Source: Silurus meridionalis
Lineage: Eukaryota > Chordata > Actinopteri > Siluriformes > Siluridae
Assembly: GCF_014805685.1 (NCBI RefSeq)
Contig: NC_060893.1
Coordinates: forward strand, 14,103,773-14,167,772
DNA: 64,000 bases
Reading direction: 5' to 3'
Position numbers and translations under genes: made by a program. The notes under the pieces were generated by a model. The model was not told the origin of the DNA. It made no database searches and was given only the letters and a program-made list of their open reading frames with translations. Below are positions 11,489 to 23,379 of this stretch, piece after piece (the first letter of the stretch is position 1; every line of letters starts with the position of its first letter).

Positions 11489-13453
11489 GTGAGCGCCTAC
11501 GTTCTCTCTTTCTCTCAGTCGCTGTGTGCTACGCTGCAGCTGTTCTTTGAGCATTTGTGCTGCATTCGAGCTTTTGGATTAGCACCTTGGCTGTTAGGAT
11601 GTTTGTGTCTAATGTGGAGGGTATTTGTTGGTTTTGCAGTAAACAGGCCTTTAACAGTGTAAGCATAAGATTGTAGTGGGAGGAAAACACTATATTTATA
11701 TATATTTCCAAAAATATAATAATACTATATACATTTTAAAAGCTGTATATGGGCCTCTTGGATGATAATTGTTTTTTTATTTGGGTAGAAGGTTTTAAAA
11801 AACTAAAAATTTAGTTAGGTGATTAGCTCATGTAAATCTAAACATCTGGTGGTTGATAAATGATGTGTTGAGTTTGAGGTATTGAAACAAAATTCCTCAA
11901 GGTTCTGATCTTCAGAAAGTGATATGACTGTGTTTATCTTGCTGTGTTTCCAAAATCTCCAATGTCAATATGAGACTGATGGCATTTCTTATGCGCATGG
12001 AATGTGATGGACACTGCTAGGATCCCAGTGCCATAGGTCATAGCAGAGGTATATGCAAGATGCGAGTGAAAAAGGAATTTCATGGATTTGTAACTCACAT
12101 TGTTGGGTTTTTAACTCTAGCAAATACTTCAGTCGTTTGAATTGTGGTGCCTGGCTTTGTAAGAGTGACGATGCATTAGAACTAGTGACAGAAGAAAATG
12201 GTACACTTTGTCTTTTGTTGTTTTATCTATTAGTTTCTGAATTTTACCCCATGTTATTTGTTTTGCATTTGTTTTTATTCTTTAACACTAGGATGACATT
12301 CCTGATCTTGAATAGATAATTTCTTGATAAGCTGCATGAAATGCAAATGCTTATTTGTTCTCAATTTGTGCTATGCTGAATAAGCTTACAGAGCCTTATC
12401 ATATGAATCCTCAGACACTTTATTAATCGCAGGCGCTAATGTCTAACTCATCTTGGCCATCTCAGTACATTTCTAGAGGTCCAGGTGGACTCTGAAGTGG
12501 TATCAGGTTTTTGACAATCGTCCAAAAAAACAAGCCTCTCAAGCCAGTGAGCTAAAGAACCTCTCACTCACCCAAATATAGCATCTTACATTGATTTCCA
12601 CACTGTATGCCAAAATAAGATTTCCAACAAAGTGTGATTAGATTGGGTTTAAAATTGGCTCTGAGAAAACCAAATTCAAATATGTTCTTTAGATATTTAA
12701 AAATAGGTATGTTAAGATGTGCAGTGCTTATGTCATTGGTTATTATTATTTTATTATACTATGGAATGGTTCACAGAGATGAAAATCATGTCGTTAATTA
12801 CTTTATATAGTGCACTGACATTCAAGCTTTTCCCTCCACAGAATTTACCTGAAATATCATATGACTTATAAAGCAAAGGCACCATTACACACAACAGCAA
12901 ACAGTATACGTTTTGTGCATGTAGTACACACTAGCATACGTCCTGGAATTTTTAAATCATAACAGATGACAAGTCACTGTTAAGGTCTCAAATGACTGCA
13001 ATGGTATGAGTATAATATTGCAGTTCAGTTGGTTATCAGTGAAACATTTTATAATTTTTTTTATGGCAAAAATAATTTTTGTTTTCTCTATTACAACTGT
13101 TCCTTTATATGTTGTAAAGGATTTTATCCTGTCATCTCAGAGTTACTCAACTGTTTGCTATTTTTATTAAAAATGCTAAACTAGATGATTATTTGTTCCT
13201 GTGGCGAGACCCCAAAGGGATATGTAGTTTTTAATTCCTTTAGCATTTATCTTTAACCTTAGAAAGTGAATGCATTGTACCTTAAAAGTCATCTACATTA
13301 CAAAAGTTGTAAATCAGAGATTCAAAATACACCCTGAAGTGTACAGCAACATGTAATGGTTTATAGTTCTTATTTTATTTAAATTATGTTACACACATTT
13401 TGTTGAATGATGTTAGTATTTTGAATCTAAATGGACTTCCCTTTGTGCTATAG
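11489..13453 (+). other. Large 5' UTR intron of tnni2 copy 1
   Basis: Starts GTGAGC and ends GTGCTATAG. No gene, repeat family or conserved block was recognised in it. Confidence 0.6.
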
Positions 13454-13478
13454 GCTGTAAAACCAAAATCCAGCCAAT

Positions 13479-14860
13479 ATGTCGGAGTAAGTACCTTGAA
13501 ATCTTTGTCATAATCTTGTTCTATGTTTAAACTTCAGGTTTAAAGATTCATATAGGAAAGCTACGTGTGAAAGTAAACATGTGGCAGTTTAATTTGAGTT
13601 TCTATTCATAGTAAGCCATAATGTGTGAAATAACATTGCAAGTTCAGTAAGCTCCGAAAATGCAAAGGACACCACAATGATTTTAAGTTATGTTTGGTGT
13701 CTCTGTATAAATAATACTTTAACTGTTTTTTATAACAATTTCACCATTTCCATCCTAACTCTTAAGGAAAAAAATGTCATCGAGTCGCAAGCATACCCTG
13801 AAGGTATGTTTTAACTGAACTGAATGTCTTTCCTGTATTTTATTAATTCCTGAATTTATTTGCTTATTTATTGCAATCAAAAGAAATTTCTTACAAAAAA
13901 GTGCTTCTGTGCTTTAGAGCTTGATGCTCTCAATTGCCAAAGGTTTACTAGAGGCTGAAGCAAAGGAAAGAGAAGAGGAGAGGAAAAGGTACATGGTAGA
14001 GACGTGCCCTCCTTTATCTCTGCCAAACAGCATTCAAGCACTACAGGTACTGACATAAAAATACACCTAGCAAGGATTTAGACAGATGCCAGAAATTAAG
14101 GATTTATGTCACATATTTAAAGAAAAGTTATATTTGCAATAGTATCTATAAACATTCACTAACTGCTGGAACCAAATTCCTTGTGTGTGTCAACACACTT
14201 TGCCAATAAACCTGATTCTGAATCTGAACTCACATTGTTTTGCTTCTGCATTATTTATAGGACCTGTGCAAAGAACTTCACCATAAGATTGATGTGATTG
14301 ATGAGGAGAGATATGATATGGCGAGCAAAGTTGACAAATGTAGTAAGGAGGTACAGTTTAGACATTACACGAGACCTCAGTGCATCAACAAACAACATTC
14401 AATTTCAAGAATGTTTAGACGACTATTCTTCTGCCACCACTCTAGATTGAGGACATGAAGATTAAAGTTCAGGACCTGAAGGGCAAGTTCAAAAAGCCAG
14501 CTCTGAGGAAGGTGCGCATGTCTGCTGACCAGATGCTTCAGGCTCTGCTTGGCTCCAAACACAAGGTGTCTCTGGACCTGAGAGCCAACCTTAAACAAGT
14601 CAAGAAGGAGGTCAAGGAGGAGGTGGGTGCTTGATTTTTATATTTGTATTTTTCTTAAACTACACTTTGATTTTTGACTCAATCATTTTCATTCACAAAA
14701 AGGGCTATGAATCTTGTTACATGTAGAATTCCTATGTATACTATCTTTGCTTTCTGTGTAACAGGATAAAGAACTGCGCGATGTTGGTGACTGGCGTAAG
14801 AACGTTGAAGACAAGGCTGGCATGGATGGCAGAAAGAAGATGTTTGAGTCCGAGTCTTAA
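13479..14860 (+). CDS. tnni2: Fast skeletal troponin I, copy 1 (178 aa)
   Basis: Coding exons: 13479-13486, 13767-13803, 13918-14046, 14261-14350, 14446-14622 and 14765-14860. All have GT-AG introns and total 537 nt in frame. It is the inhibitory subunit of the troponin complex, blocking actomyosin at low calcium in fast muscle. The N-terminus is [15 protein letters not shown]. Next come the troponin-C/T-binding helices ('[19 protein letters not shown]'), then the inhibitory and switch region with [20 protein letters not shown], then ALLGSKHKV and [12 protein letters not shown]. The C-terminal exon starts [13 protein letters not shown], as in mammalian TNNI2, and ends FESES. Length is close to the usual 175-182 aa. 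Exon 5 and exon 6 are the most conserved parts. A likely polyadenylation signal AATAAA is at 15114-15119. Confidence 0.97.
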
Positions 14861-15134
14861 ATACTCATATGTTGTTTAGTCTTCACTGCTTTTACGGATT
14901 TACTCTTGTGTGCTGCTGCTAGAGGAATGGAAATGTCAGGTTTATCATATGGACAAAATCATTGATATTGTTGAAAATTCGGAAAGCAAAACAAATGAAA
15001 TGAAGTAAATGATATATTCTGTTTAAGAATATCATTTTCAGAATTTGATTGCGTTTTGTCTTATAAGAAATGTCATACAAAGCACTGTATTGTAAATCAG
15101 TTTCCAATGCATGAATAAACAGTTTAAACAACAT
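14861..15134 (+). other. 3' UTR of tnni2 copy 1
   Basis: Runs from the TAA to just past AATAAA at 15114-15119. Confidence 0.65.
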
Positions 15135-16070
15135 TTGCCTTTTTGTCTTAATTTATGTAAAATGTATGCCGTACATTACAAACATTGTCGTACATTACAA
15201 TGCAAGAACGATAATAGGTTAACAGAATCTGCATTATTGCTTATCATGTCAATATTTATTCAAATTAACTATTTATTAAGCTTTAAAATCCACAGTTTTA
15301 AGCATAATTTCTTATTGCCATTTCCAATCTCCCTTCAGATGTTGATGTCTTCTGATAATATTTACACTATAACCAATTAATAAAATGTGTCTTTAAAACC
15401 TAAATCATCACAATAGGTATTTAGTTATATATATATATTTTTTTGCATATTATTTAATGTGTGCAATAATTTGTGGGTAAAGATAAGCTGCATAATTTAT
15501 CTGACAAAGATAATGCTCTTTGTTTTTTTTGTTTTTTGGTGTTGTCTGGTTATAACGCTGCAACTAATCTTTTTCTCATGTCTTGCAAGATTATGTGTGG
15601 CTCAAATGATGGATAACTTCAGGACATCCTTCTGTTTATGGTAAGGCAAGCTGATCTCTATCTATCTGTAGATCTCTATCTATCTGTAGATCTCTATCTA
15701 TCTGTAGATCTCTATCTATCTGTAGATCTCTATCTATCTGTAAATCTCTATCTATCTGTAGATCTCTATCTATCTGTAGATCTCTATCTACAGGATGCCC
15801 GAAAAGTCAGGAACCAATGAGAGTAGAGCAGCACATATGTAATTTCACTCTATATGTTAAACCTCAAAGCATTTTCCCAACCACTGTTTCATGTTTTTTT
15901 TAAGATTAATGGATGCTTTGTAAATTGTATGTATCCTTATACCCCTTTTAATGATAGAATTTACTAATAGTATGATTTATTGTAAAACCTATAAACCCCT
16001 ACCCATTTTAGGGTCTTAGTCCCTGAAAAAGTAGCTGAAAAAGATAATACCTCAATAATAATCTTGAGGG
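15135..16070. other. Spacer between tnni2 copies 1 and 2
   Basis: About 0.9 kb without a gene; the only clear structure is the 18-bp minisatellite at 15651-15794. Confidence 0.6.
15651..15794. repeat. 18-bp minisatellite, about 8 units
   Basis: Unit GATCTCTATCTATCTGTA repeated about eight times head to tail with a single-base variant (GTAAATC). The period is a multiple of three, so the frame reads as DLYLSV repeats, but there is no sign this is a gene. Confidence 0.95.
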
Positions 16071-16075
16071 ACATG

Positions 16076-16240
16076 TTATTTATATTGAAGAAGCAGGGGA
16101 AGAAGTCATAGTACTGTATTTCATGACCTTGTCAGCTCATTGGTTTGGTTGATAATCCATTTCCATAAAGAGAAAGGTAGGATTTACAGAGCAATCAGAG
16201 AATGCAATATATAACTTCTTTGCTCTTCAGCTGCCTCTGT
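16076..16240 (+). promoter_or_regulatory. Promoter of tnni2 copy 2
   Basis: TTATTTATA 16076-16084, ATTGG 16139-16143, CCATAAAGAG 16163-16172, TATATAA 16208-16214. Spacing is 24 bp and 45 bp, identical to copy 1. 'AGAATGCAATATA' also matches the copy 1 sequence around its TATA box. Confidence 0.75.
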
Positions 16241-16301
16241 CTCTGCCTGACAGTAGCTCATCAGCACTTTACGAGTCTCTGTGTTCTCTTCTGTCTGCAA
16301 G
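16240..16301 (+). other. 5' UTR exon of tnni2 copy 2
   Basis: Ends at CTGCAAG|GTAAAG (16301/16302). Length of about 62 nt matches the other copies; the 5' end is inferred. Confidence 0.6.
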
Positions 16302-17637
16302 GTAAAGGATTCTCTTTGATTTATTTTGCTGTGTTTCCTATGTTCCATCTTGTGTGCATCTTTACATCTTGGTGGTAGTATACTTGTACACCTTTACTGA
16401 AAAAATACATTTGAAAGTATAATTAATGTTGAATTATACATTCATATCATTTTGGCTGTTTAAGCAGAGATTTTAAGCATAGTCTGGTTGATGATTAATC
16501 TATTTATATATATGAAATACTAGTAATATAAAAAGGTGATCTGTTGAACTAGGTGAACATATTTTGTGTGTTTTAGTGAAGAGTGGTAAGAGAGAGCCAG
16601 GATGCTTAATATACAGAGTGATGATGTGGCACTTTGAAAGTCTACACCACCTAGAGCAATAAATAATGAAAATGATACTGCAAAGTTTTACTTCTTGTCA
16701 ACACCAAATTTTGCCATGTGAAATGGCTGTTCACATTAGTATCTGCTCCAAAACTTGTAGTTTTGCCTAATTAAAAAAATATATAAATGTAATCTGTCCC
16801 ACCATCTATAGACCACTTCCACCAAAAGATAAATTTATCTAGTTTTCAGTTTTTTTCCTAGCTTCTAAGAATTGTCCCACTTTTACAAGAAGTGACTGTT
16901 TTTACATTCTCTAACAACTGTCTTTGCATTTTTCCTTAAGCATGTAATTAAGAGCATGATGACTATCTGAACAGACCAAAGCAGTTAACTCAGTCATCAG
17001 TTAGACAGACAGTCAACTTGGCTGCTCCATGGCAGATAAATAAAGGCTAAGAATGGAGTCAGTTGTGAAGGAATAAAGGACAAAGTTATTTCTGAGCTCT
17101 AGTCTAATGTCTTGACCATCTCAAAGATGTTCCATAAGCCCTGGTCTGTCTCTTGGGCACGTCTAACAGTTGTGGTGTCACATTGCAGAGACCTTACTAA
17201 GAAAATATCACTCAAGGAAAGATTCAAGGCCACATAGCATACTTACATCTCAGATTTAGCATCACTGTTCTATTCATGTGCATGTGACACTTTAAAGACA
17301 TAACTATTGGTACACATAACTGACTTGGATAACCTTGACCATGAACCTGACCATACCCTTTGCTTTGTACAGTGTTTTTCCAAGTTCCATTTCAGTTTTT
17401 CACAGAGGTCAAGTTTTCCGAAATGTATTTTTAAAGGTCATGAACCAACATCAGATTGAAAAATAAATTGCATGTTATTGCCAAGCAAAAGCTGAAATAA
17501 TTACTTGACAGTTGACATTTTTTTAATAAATTATGCAGAACATTAATTATACTGAAATGTCTAACACATCATTGTCCTGCCCAGAATACACCAAAGCATA
17601 CATTGTATGTGATAATCATTTGTATTACTGTCATCAG
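16302..17637 (+). other. 5' UTR intron of tnni2 copy 2
   Basis: Starts GTAAAG and ends CTGTCATCAG. Nothing recognisable inside. Confidence 0.6.
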
Positions 17638-17659
17638 GGAACAAAGACAAGCAGCCAAC

Positions 17660-17953
17660 ATGACTGAGTGAGTAATATTTTGAGTCACTCACTTTGCTAA
17701 GAAGTAGAGCTAAAGAACTTAGCATTAAAAGGAAGCTGATCTAATGAGAAATATGTATATGCATGTAAAATATATGATTAAATGACTGGAAAAATTAAAC
17801 ATAGTATTGATAGCAATATAGTAACTAACTACGGAAGCAAGTGGGGAAAAAAAAAATCTATATTTTTCCTCTGGTAGAAACAAAAGGACATCCATGAATC
17901 GGAAACACAGCCTGAAGGTACATACGATTATAATAATTCTGCTACCAGTGATT

Positions 17954-18021
<68 letters not shown>

Positions 18022-19426
18022 CAAATTAAGCAGATTTATATTGTTTGATATTGTCTGATTCTGTCTCCAGAGCTTAATGCTTCAGGTTGCAAGAGACTTG
18101 TTAGAAGCTGAAGCTGAATTGAAAGTGCAAGAGAGGAAGAAGTATATGGAAGAGCACTGCCCTCCTCTTTGTTTACCCCACAGCAGAGAGGAGTTACAGG
18201 TAAAACTCAGGGTAAATTTAGAAACTAAGTCTGAAATACTTACTGTAGTTGATGTAGTTATAGAGACACTTATAATAGTACTATTATAAGTACTCTTCTA
18301 TGAAGGTCATGTCAAAGTTACATTTAAGTGACATTATTGAACACAGTTTTTATTTAAATAAAGTTGTTCACATTTGCTGTAGGGAGACTAAGACCACTGG
18401 CTGGATTACACTATAAATCATAAACAATCATTTTACACTTACATAACCCCTTCTTTTTTCACCTTAAGTAATGTTTGTAGTTGATAACTAACATAATTCA
18501 CAACTTAAGTTGAATAAAAAGGTGCAAATATTCCCCTTTTATTTAACAGTTTATGTTTTTTGAAGAAGTGTGCTTGTTTTTTGTTTTGCATTCTATTCTA
18601 TGCTCAAGCGTAAATTCCATGCAAAAAAAATGTACTAATAATGTACTTTAAATGTTATGTTACTTTAAATGGACCTGTGTATACTCCCAGGCACTATGCA
18701 AAGATTTACATGAAAAGATCATTGTTATTGATGAAGAACGATACAATCTGGAGCACAAAGCCAAAATGGTTGTGGATGAAGTAAGTTTTCATACCTTGTT
18801 TTTAAGGATTTTTACATTTTCCTTATGCGCCATTGGCACAAACTTTCACATGGTCACTGATTGATTTTTATGTGGTTGTTTTTTATCAGGTTAAAGATTT
18901 AAACATAAAAATTGTAGACCTCAAAGGCAAGTTCAAAAAACCTCCTCTGAAGAAAGTGCGTATGTCAGCTGATGCTATGCTTCAGGCTTTGCTTGGCTCC
19001 AAACACAAGGTCAACTTGGACCTGAGGGCCAACCTGAAACAAGTGAAGAAGGAAGTCAAGGAGGAGGTGTGGCTTTCATTTTCAACAGAGCATTAGTTTT
19101 TGCTGTTTCAAAGATGGAATTTGAAATCTGGGGTATAGATAGATAGATAGATCGATAGATCGATAGATCGATCGATCGATCGATCGATCGATCGATCGAT
19201 CGATCGATAGATCGATCTAAGTACTAAGACTAATTATTGTTAATGCTTGGCTAGCTTAAATTTTTTCTTTGTTACCCCATTGGTTATAAAAAATATAATC
19301 AGCTATGCATATTTTTCCTTTCTTTTACAGGATAAGGAACTGCGTGATGTTGGTGACTGGCGTAAGAGTATTGAAGACAAGGCTGGCATGGGTGGAAGGA
19401 AAAAGATGTTCGAAACTGAAGCTTGA
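17660..19426 (+). CDS. tnni2: Fast skeletal troponin I, copy 2 (179 aa, most divergent)
   Basis: Coding exons: 17660-17667, 17878-17917, 18071-18199, 18691-18780, 18890-19066 and 19331-19426; 540 nt in frame. Core motifs are intact: [41 protein letters not shown] and DVGDWRK. It differs from its neighbours in the N-terminus ([16 protein letters not shown]). The second coding exon is 40 nt instead of 37, adding one residue. It also has '[20 protein letters not shown]' in the coiled-coil exon and GMGGRKKM where the others have GMDGRKKM. 'PPLKK' and 'ADAM' resemble mammalian TNNI2 (PPLRR, ADAM) more than the other copies do. A polyadenylation signal AATAAA is at 19641-19646. It could be a copy with a specialised expression pattern; no defect was seen. 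Confidence 0.95.
17957..18019. repeat. (AT)n microsatellite in a tnni2 copy 2 intron
   Basis: About 31 AT units, roughly 50 bp upstream of the next exon's acceptor. Confidence 0.95.
19134..19217. repeat. (GATA)n/(GATC)n compound microsatellite
   Basis: GATA units pass into an unbroken run of GATC units in the last intron of copy 2. GATC is its own complement, so the run can fold on itself. Confidence 0.95.
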
Positions 19427-19649
19427 ATGCATAGACCAGACATGTCTTAGTGAAAAAGTATAAAAGTACTTAGGATAAAAGTTCACAGTTTGCCAGTTGT
19501 AATGCTGACTCTATATATTTACACTATTCACAAGTCAACTATTAAATTCTTTTTTTTTTTTTTTTTTAAATCAAGAAACTGTTCTAATTCTATAACCAGC
19601 ATTGTGCCTTTGTAAATGTGCACAGAGATGATGTTTACCAAATAAATGC

Positions 19650-20245
19650 ATCACGTTGATGAAAAAAAGCCATTATTATTATTATTATTATTATTATTTT
19701 TTTTTTTTTTATGAATACATAAAACCTTTCTGTTTACTTGTCAAGGGTTTCTTTAGGAAGAAAGGTAAGAAATTTCTGGCAATGCATGCCAGTTACATAT
19801 ATTTTTTAATGAGTTGTTTAATAAATATTTGATAAAGTATTTTTGTCATATACAGATACAGACCAGATTGCTTTGCATTAGAGGTAAGATGTACATGAGC
19901 CAAAATGCATTTATATACTAACATACACTAGAGTGTGCTGTCCATCTTTCTAATTGAGCTCTGTTTTCCAGAAGAACATATCACTTATGCCAGACCGACA
20001 CAAAGCTAATGGTTTCTTTTAAAGTTAATAACTTGCGTATATATGCAAGCAAATTGAAACTAACTCATTAATATGAGAACAACTAATGATTCTTTCAGTG
20101 GGTTCCATCATTACTATTATTTGCAAATCAAGAAAACTTTTGTATGTCTGAATCATTTGTATATTCATTGAGAACATATATATCAGCTCACCACAGACAT
20201 TAACAAGATATATAAGTCATAAAATAAGAAAAACTTCTTAAACGG
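19650..20245. other. Spacer between tnni2 copies 2 and 3
   Basis: About 0.6 kb with a short (ATT)n/poly-T run at 19675-19710 and otherwise nothing recognisable. Confidence 0.55.
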
Positions 20246-20249
20246 TGAG

Positions 20250-20410
20250 TTATTTATATTGTGGTTTGAAGGGAGGGGTTGAGGCTCGAGTTACAGATGC
20301 ATGCTGATCTGTTGGTCTGAGCCGCACTCCAATTCCATAAAGAGAGATGCAGTGTTTTGCTGAGCCATCATACAATGTCATTAAAACCCCCATGGTGTTT
20401 GAGTAGCCCG
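20250..20410 (+). promoter_or_regulatory. Promoter of tnni2 copy 3 (degenerate TATA)
   Basis: TTATTTATA 20250-20258, GTTGG 20311-20315 in place of ATTGG, CCATAAAGAG 20335-20344. At the position where the other copies have TATA (45 bp on) there is only ATTAAAA (20380-20386). The 24-bp spacing is kept. Confidence 0.65.
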
Positions 20411-20453
20411 TGGCAGTCTCTCCGGATCATTACTTGCTGCCTTCTTCTCTTAG
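20410..20453 (+). other. 5' UTR exon of tnni2 copy 3
   Basis: Ends at CTCTTAG|GTGAGA (20453/20454). The 5' end is inferred from promoter spacing and would make this exon about 44 nt, shorter than the 62-67 nt of the other copies. Confidence 0.55.
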
Positions 20454-21962
20454 GTGAGATCCTCTCAACTGTCTCTCCTGAGTCCAGCTTGTCTTCTCTT
20501 TAGCAGCAGATGGATTTTATGGATTTGGACAGTACTCTTTTTTTTTTTTATTCCTTGGAACCTTATGACAAACACAATCTCCCAGGACCTTTCAGAAAGC
20601 AATGGCAGATTTTAATTTGATCAATAGCAGAAGAAACAAATTGTATTTTATGGCAATTTTTTTTGCATATTGCAGCCCAGACATTTGACCAATAATTGGT
20701 GATGTGGTAACTATACAGTGGCCATTGCAATAATAAAGACTTTGATGCTTTATTATTGCTGACATTTGAATGAATTTACAAGATTTTTCTTGTAAATTAC
20801 ACACTGATATTTCAGCTCTTTGTGAATGAGCCGGAAAATAGTGTTTTTGGACTATTGGAAATCTTTTTCAATTTAATATATATATTTTTTTATGTATTTC
20901 TATAGATGAATTCTTATTAATATCCATATGTTCAAATTTATGTGAGCAGTTTGGTGTAAATCCAAATCAATGTGTGTATACTAATAATTATAAGTTACTA
21001 AACAATAATAATACATTTAAACTTTACCTTAACAAGTTTCAGATTTATCTGTTGTGTGAGATGATTTATGAAATTAACACTGAAACCATATACATGTGCA
21101 AAGAGGTCATTTGCAAATGTTCTTGAAAAAAGTGCACGTGCTGTGCAGTTATCAGTGTGCACCTGTCAACCTGTAAAATAATACATGTAAAATATATGTC
21201 CTATCTATGTATCATATTTATTCCATGATGAAATTCAGATTATATTTTTAGCAGGCTGATGTGTTTTTGCATCTATCTAGCACTGTTAATTTACAAAGCA
21301 TTTTACACAGATGTTTTTCCTAATATTGTAAATTCAATTAATTTATTAATATAAATAATTCATGCCATATTTAAGATTAAGATTTCATCATGTTTGTCAA
21401 TATTGGCAATTTAAATAAGACTGATGAATCTCAAATGTCAGTGCATATAGCAAATGCCATGGTGTAAAGTTAGAAATGCACTACGAAGAAAAGTATATCA
21501 CCATAATAGCGATAAGAGGTGAACAGCTGGCCTCTAACACTTACTAGCCTAACTTAATTTAGAAAGGATTTCATTTTGTCTGTACTGGAGGACACTGATC
21601 TTATAGTATGTCATGTAATAGCTTCCACAGAAAATCAACACCATCTACTCCAGCAGCCCCAGGCATAGTCTGAGTTCTAATCATGGTTGATATTAGCATC
21701 TAGATGACTGTGTGGGCAAATGCTTTTAAAAATCTTATATAATGAATAGTGCCATGGGACTGTATAAGAGTATAAGGTATTTTATATATATATATATATA
21801 TAATTTTTTTATTTTGGTAATATTTACTAATTAATTTTTTTGTTAACTCACATTGCTCAGAAAAGTTTTTTTTAGTCAATCTAAATTGATCACATTTAGA
21901 CTTTAAAACAGAGAGTTAAACGGTGTGTACTTGAGTTCTAACAAATGCAAATATTTTCACAG
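20454..21962 (+). other. 5' UTR intron of tnni2 copy 3
   Basis: Starts GTGAGA and ends TTTTCACAG. A short (AT)n run lies at 21782-21802; nothing else recognised. Confidence 0.6.
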
Positions 21963-21987
21963 GATCTGAAGGATACAAGAAGGCAAG

Positions 21988-23191
21988 ATGTCTGAGTAAG
22001 TCTCAATCAACTGAAACTGATACAGATTAATTTGTTGTTTTAGTCACAACATAATGTCCTCATTGTTTTGCTATATTTTACTTCAGTGACATTTTCTTGA
22101 ATGCATTTTATATTAAACACGTTTCTAATAACTTTTTCACTTTTTTTTTTTTTTTTACCTGAAAAGCAAAAAGATGTCCTCGAGTCGGAGGCATCAGCTG
22201 AAGGTTGAACAGCTTTTCTATTGCTGTTACTGACAGTATCACTATTGCATCTTTTTATTACTCTCTTTCAATGCTCATGGGTTTATCTAACTGAAATGTC
22301 ATGTTTCACATGTGCTCCACAGAGCTTGATGCTTTCCATTGCTAAAGGTCTTATAGAAGCTGAGTCAGTTGCAGCAGAGGCCTCAAGAATTGCTTATATG
22401 GAAGAGACTTGTCCACCTTTGGACCTCTCAGGATCTATGGCAGACCTTCAGGTGGATTGCATAAGCATTTTTTTATATTAGTTATATTTATTTGTATACA
22501 TTTACCATTTTTACCTTATGACTCAGAACACTACACCAAGCACACGTATAATTAAAAGGCACACTTTTGATTTGCATGTTACTTTCAAACAATGGATTAC
22601 AGGAGCTGTGCAAGAAGCTCCATGCAAAGATTGACAAGATAGATGAGGATAGATATGACCTGGAAAGCAAAGTGAGCAAGAGTAACAAAGAGGTATGGAT
22701 GTTCTGCTACCGAAAAAATATTAGTATAGTATTTATCCCTCAGCTGTGGATCAAAAACTGTATGATCTGTTTGTGTGGAACAGATTGATGACCTGAAAAT
22801 TAAAGTTCAAGATCTGCAAGGCAAGTTCAAGAAACCCGCTTTGAAGAAGGTGCGCATGTCTGCAGACTCTATGCTTCAGGCTCTGCTTGGCTCCAAACAC
22901 AAGGTGAACCTGGATCTGAGAGCTAACCTGAAACAAGTAAAGAAAGAGGTCAAAGAGGAGGTGGGTAATAAAACCAAGCTTCAAAGCACCACGTGATGAC
23001 CAATTTTGATGATATCATTGCTTGGATATGACATAACTTTTTCTTACGACACTAAAACAGGATTAATGAGTCAATGTTTTATGTTGTATTTTTTGAATAT
23101 ACAGTCAGTAGAACAAGTTGGTGACTGGCGTAAGAACATTGAAGACAAGGCCGGTATGGATGGCAGGAAGAAGATGTTTGAGACCTCCTAA
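21988..23191 (+). CDS. tnni2: Fast skeletal troponin I, copy 3 (175 aa)
   Basis: Coding exons: 21988-21995, 22167-22203, 22323-22451, 22603-22692, 22784-22960 and 23105-23191; 528 nt in frame. The N-terminus is [15 protein letters not shown]: the split codon reads GAC, so Asp replaces the Glu of the other copies. Coiled-coil exon: [20 protein letters not shown]. Core: [20 protein letters not shown]. The C-terminal exon is the short class, starting [11 protein letters not shown] and ending FETS. The donor after the second coding exon is GTTGAA, weaker than the GTAxxx donors of most copies. AATAAA at 23371-23376. Confidence 0.96.
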
Positions 23192-23379
23192 TTACCTCAT
23201 AGCACAATGCAGCTGGTTGTTTTTATCTAGAAAAGCAGGCAGAGTACTTTTCTTTGCTATTGCCACATTATAGGCCATAATTCTTTTGTATCTGACCTAA
23301 AGATAATACATTTCAAATATATTCCTGCCTGCTGAATAGTAAGTATTGTACAAACATGCTTCAAGTTATAAATAAATTT

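Noticed and set aside
15638..15820. Open frame with eight DLYLSV repeats
   Set aside because: It is the translation of an 18-bp minisatellite whose period is a multiple of three; no promoter, splice signal or non-repeat coding part.
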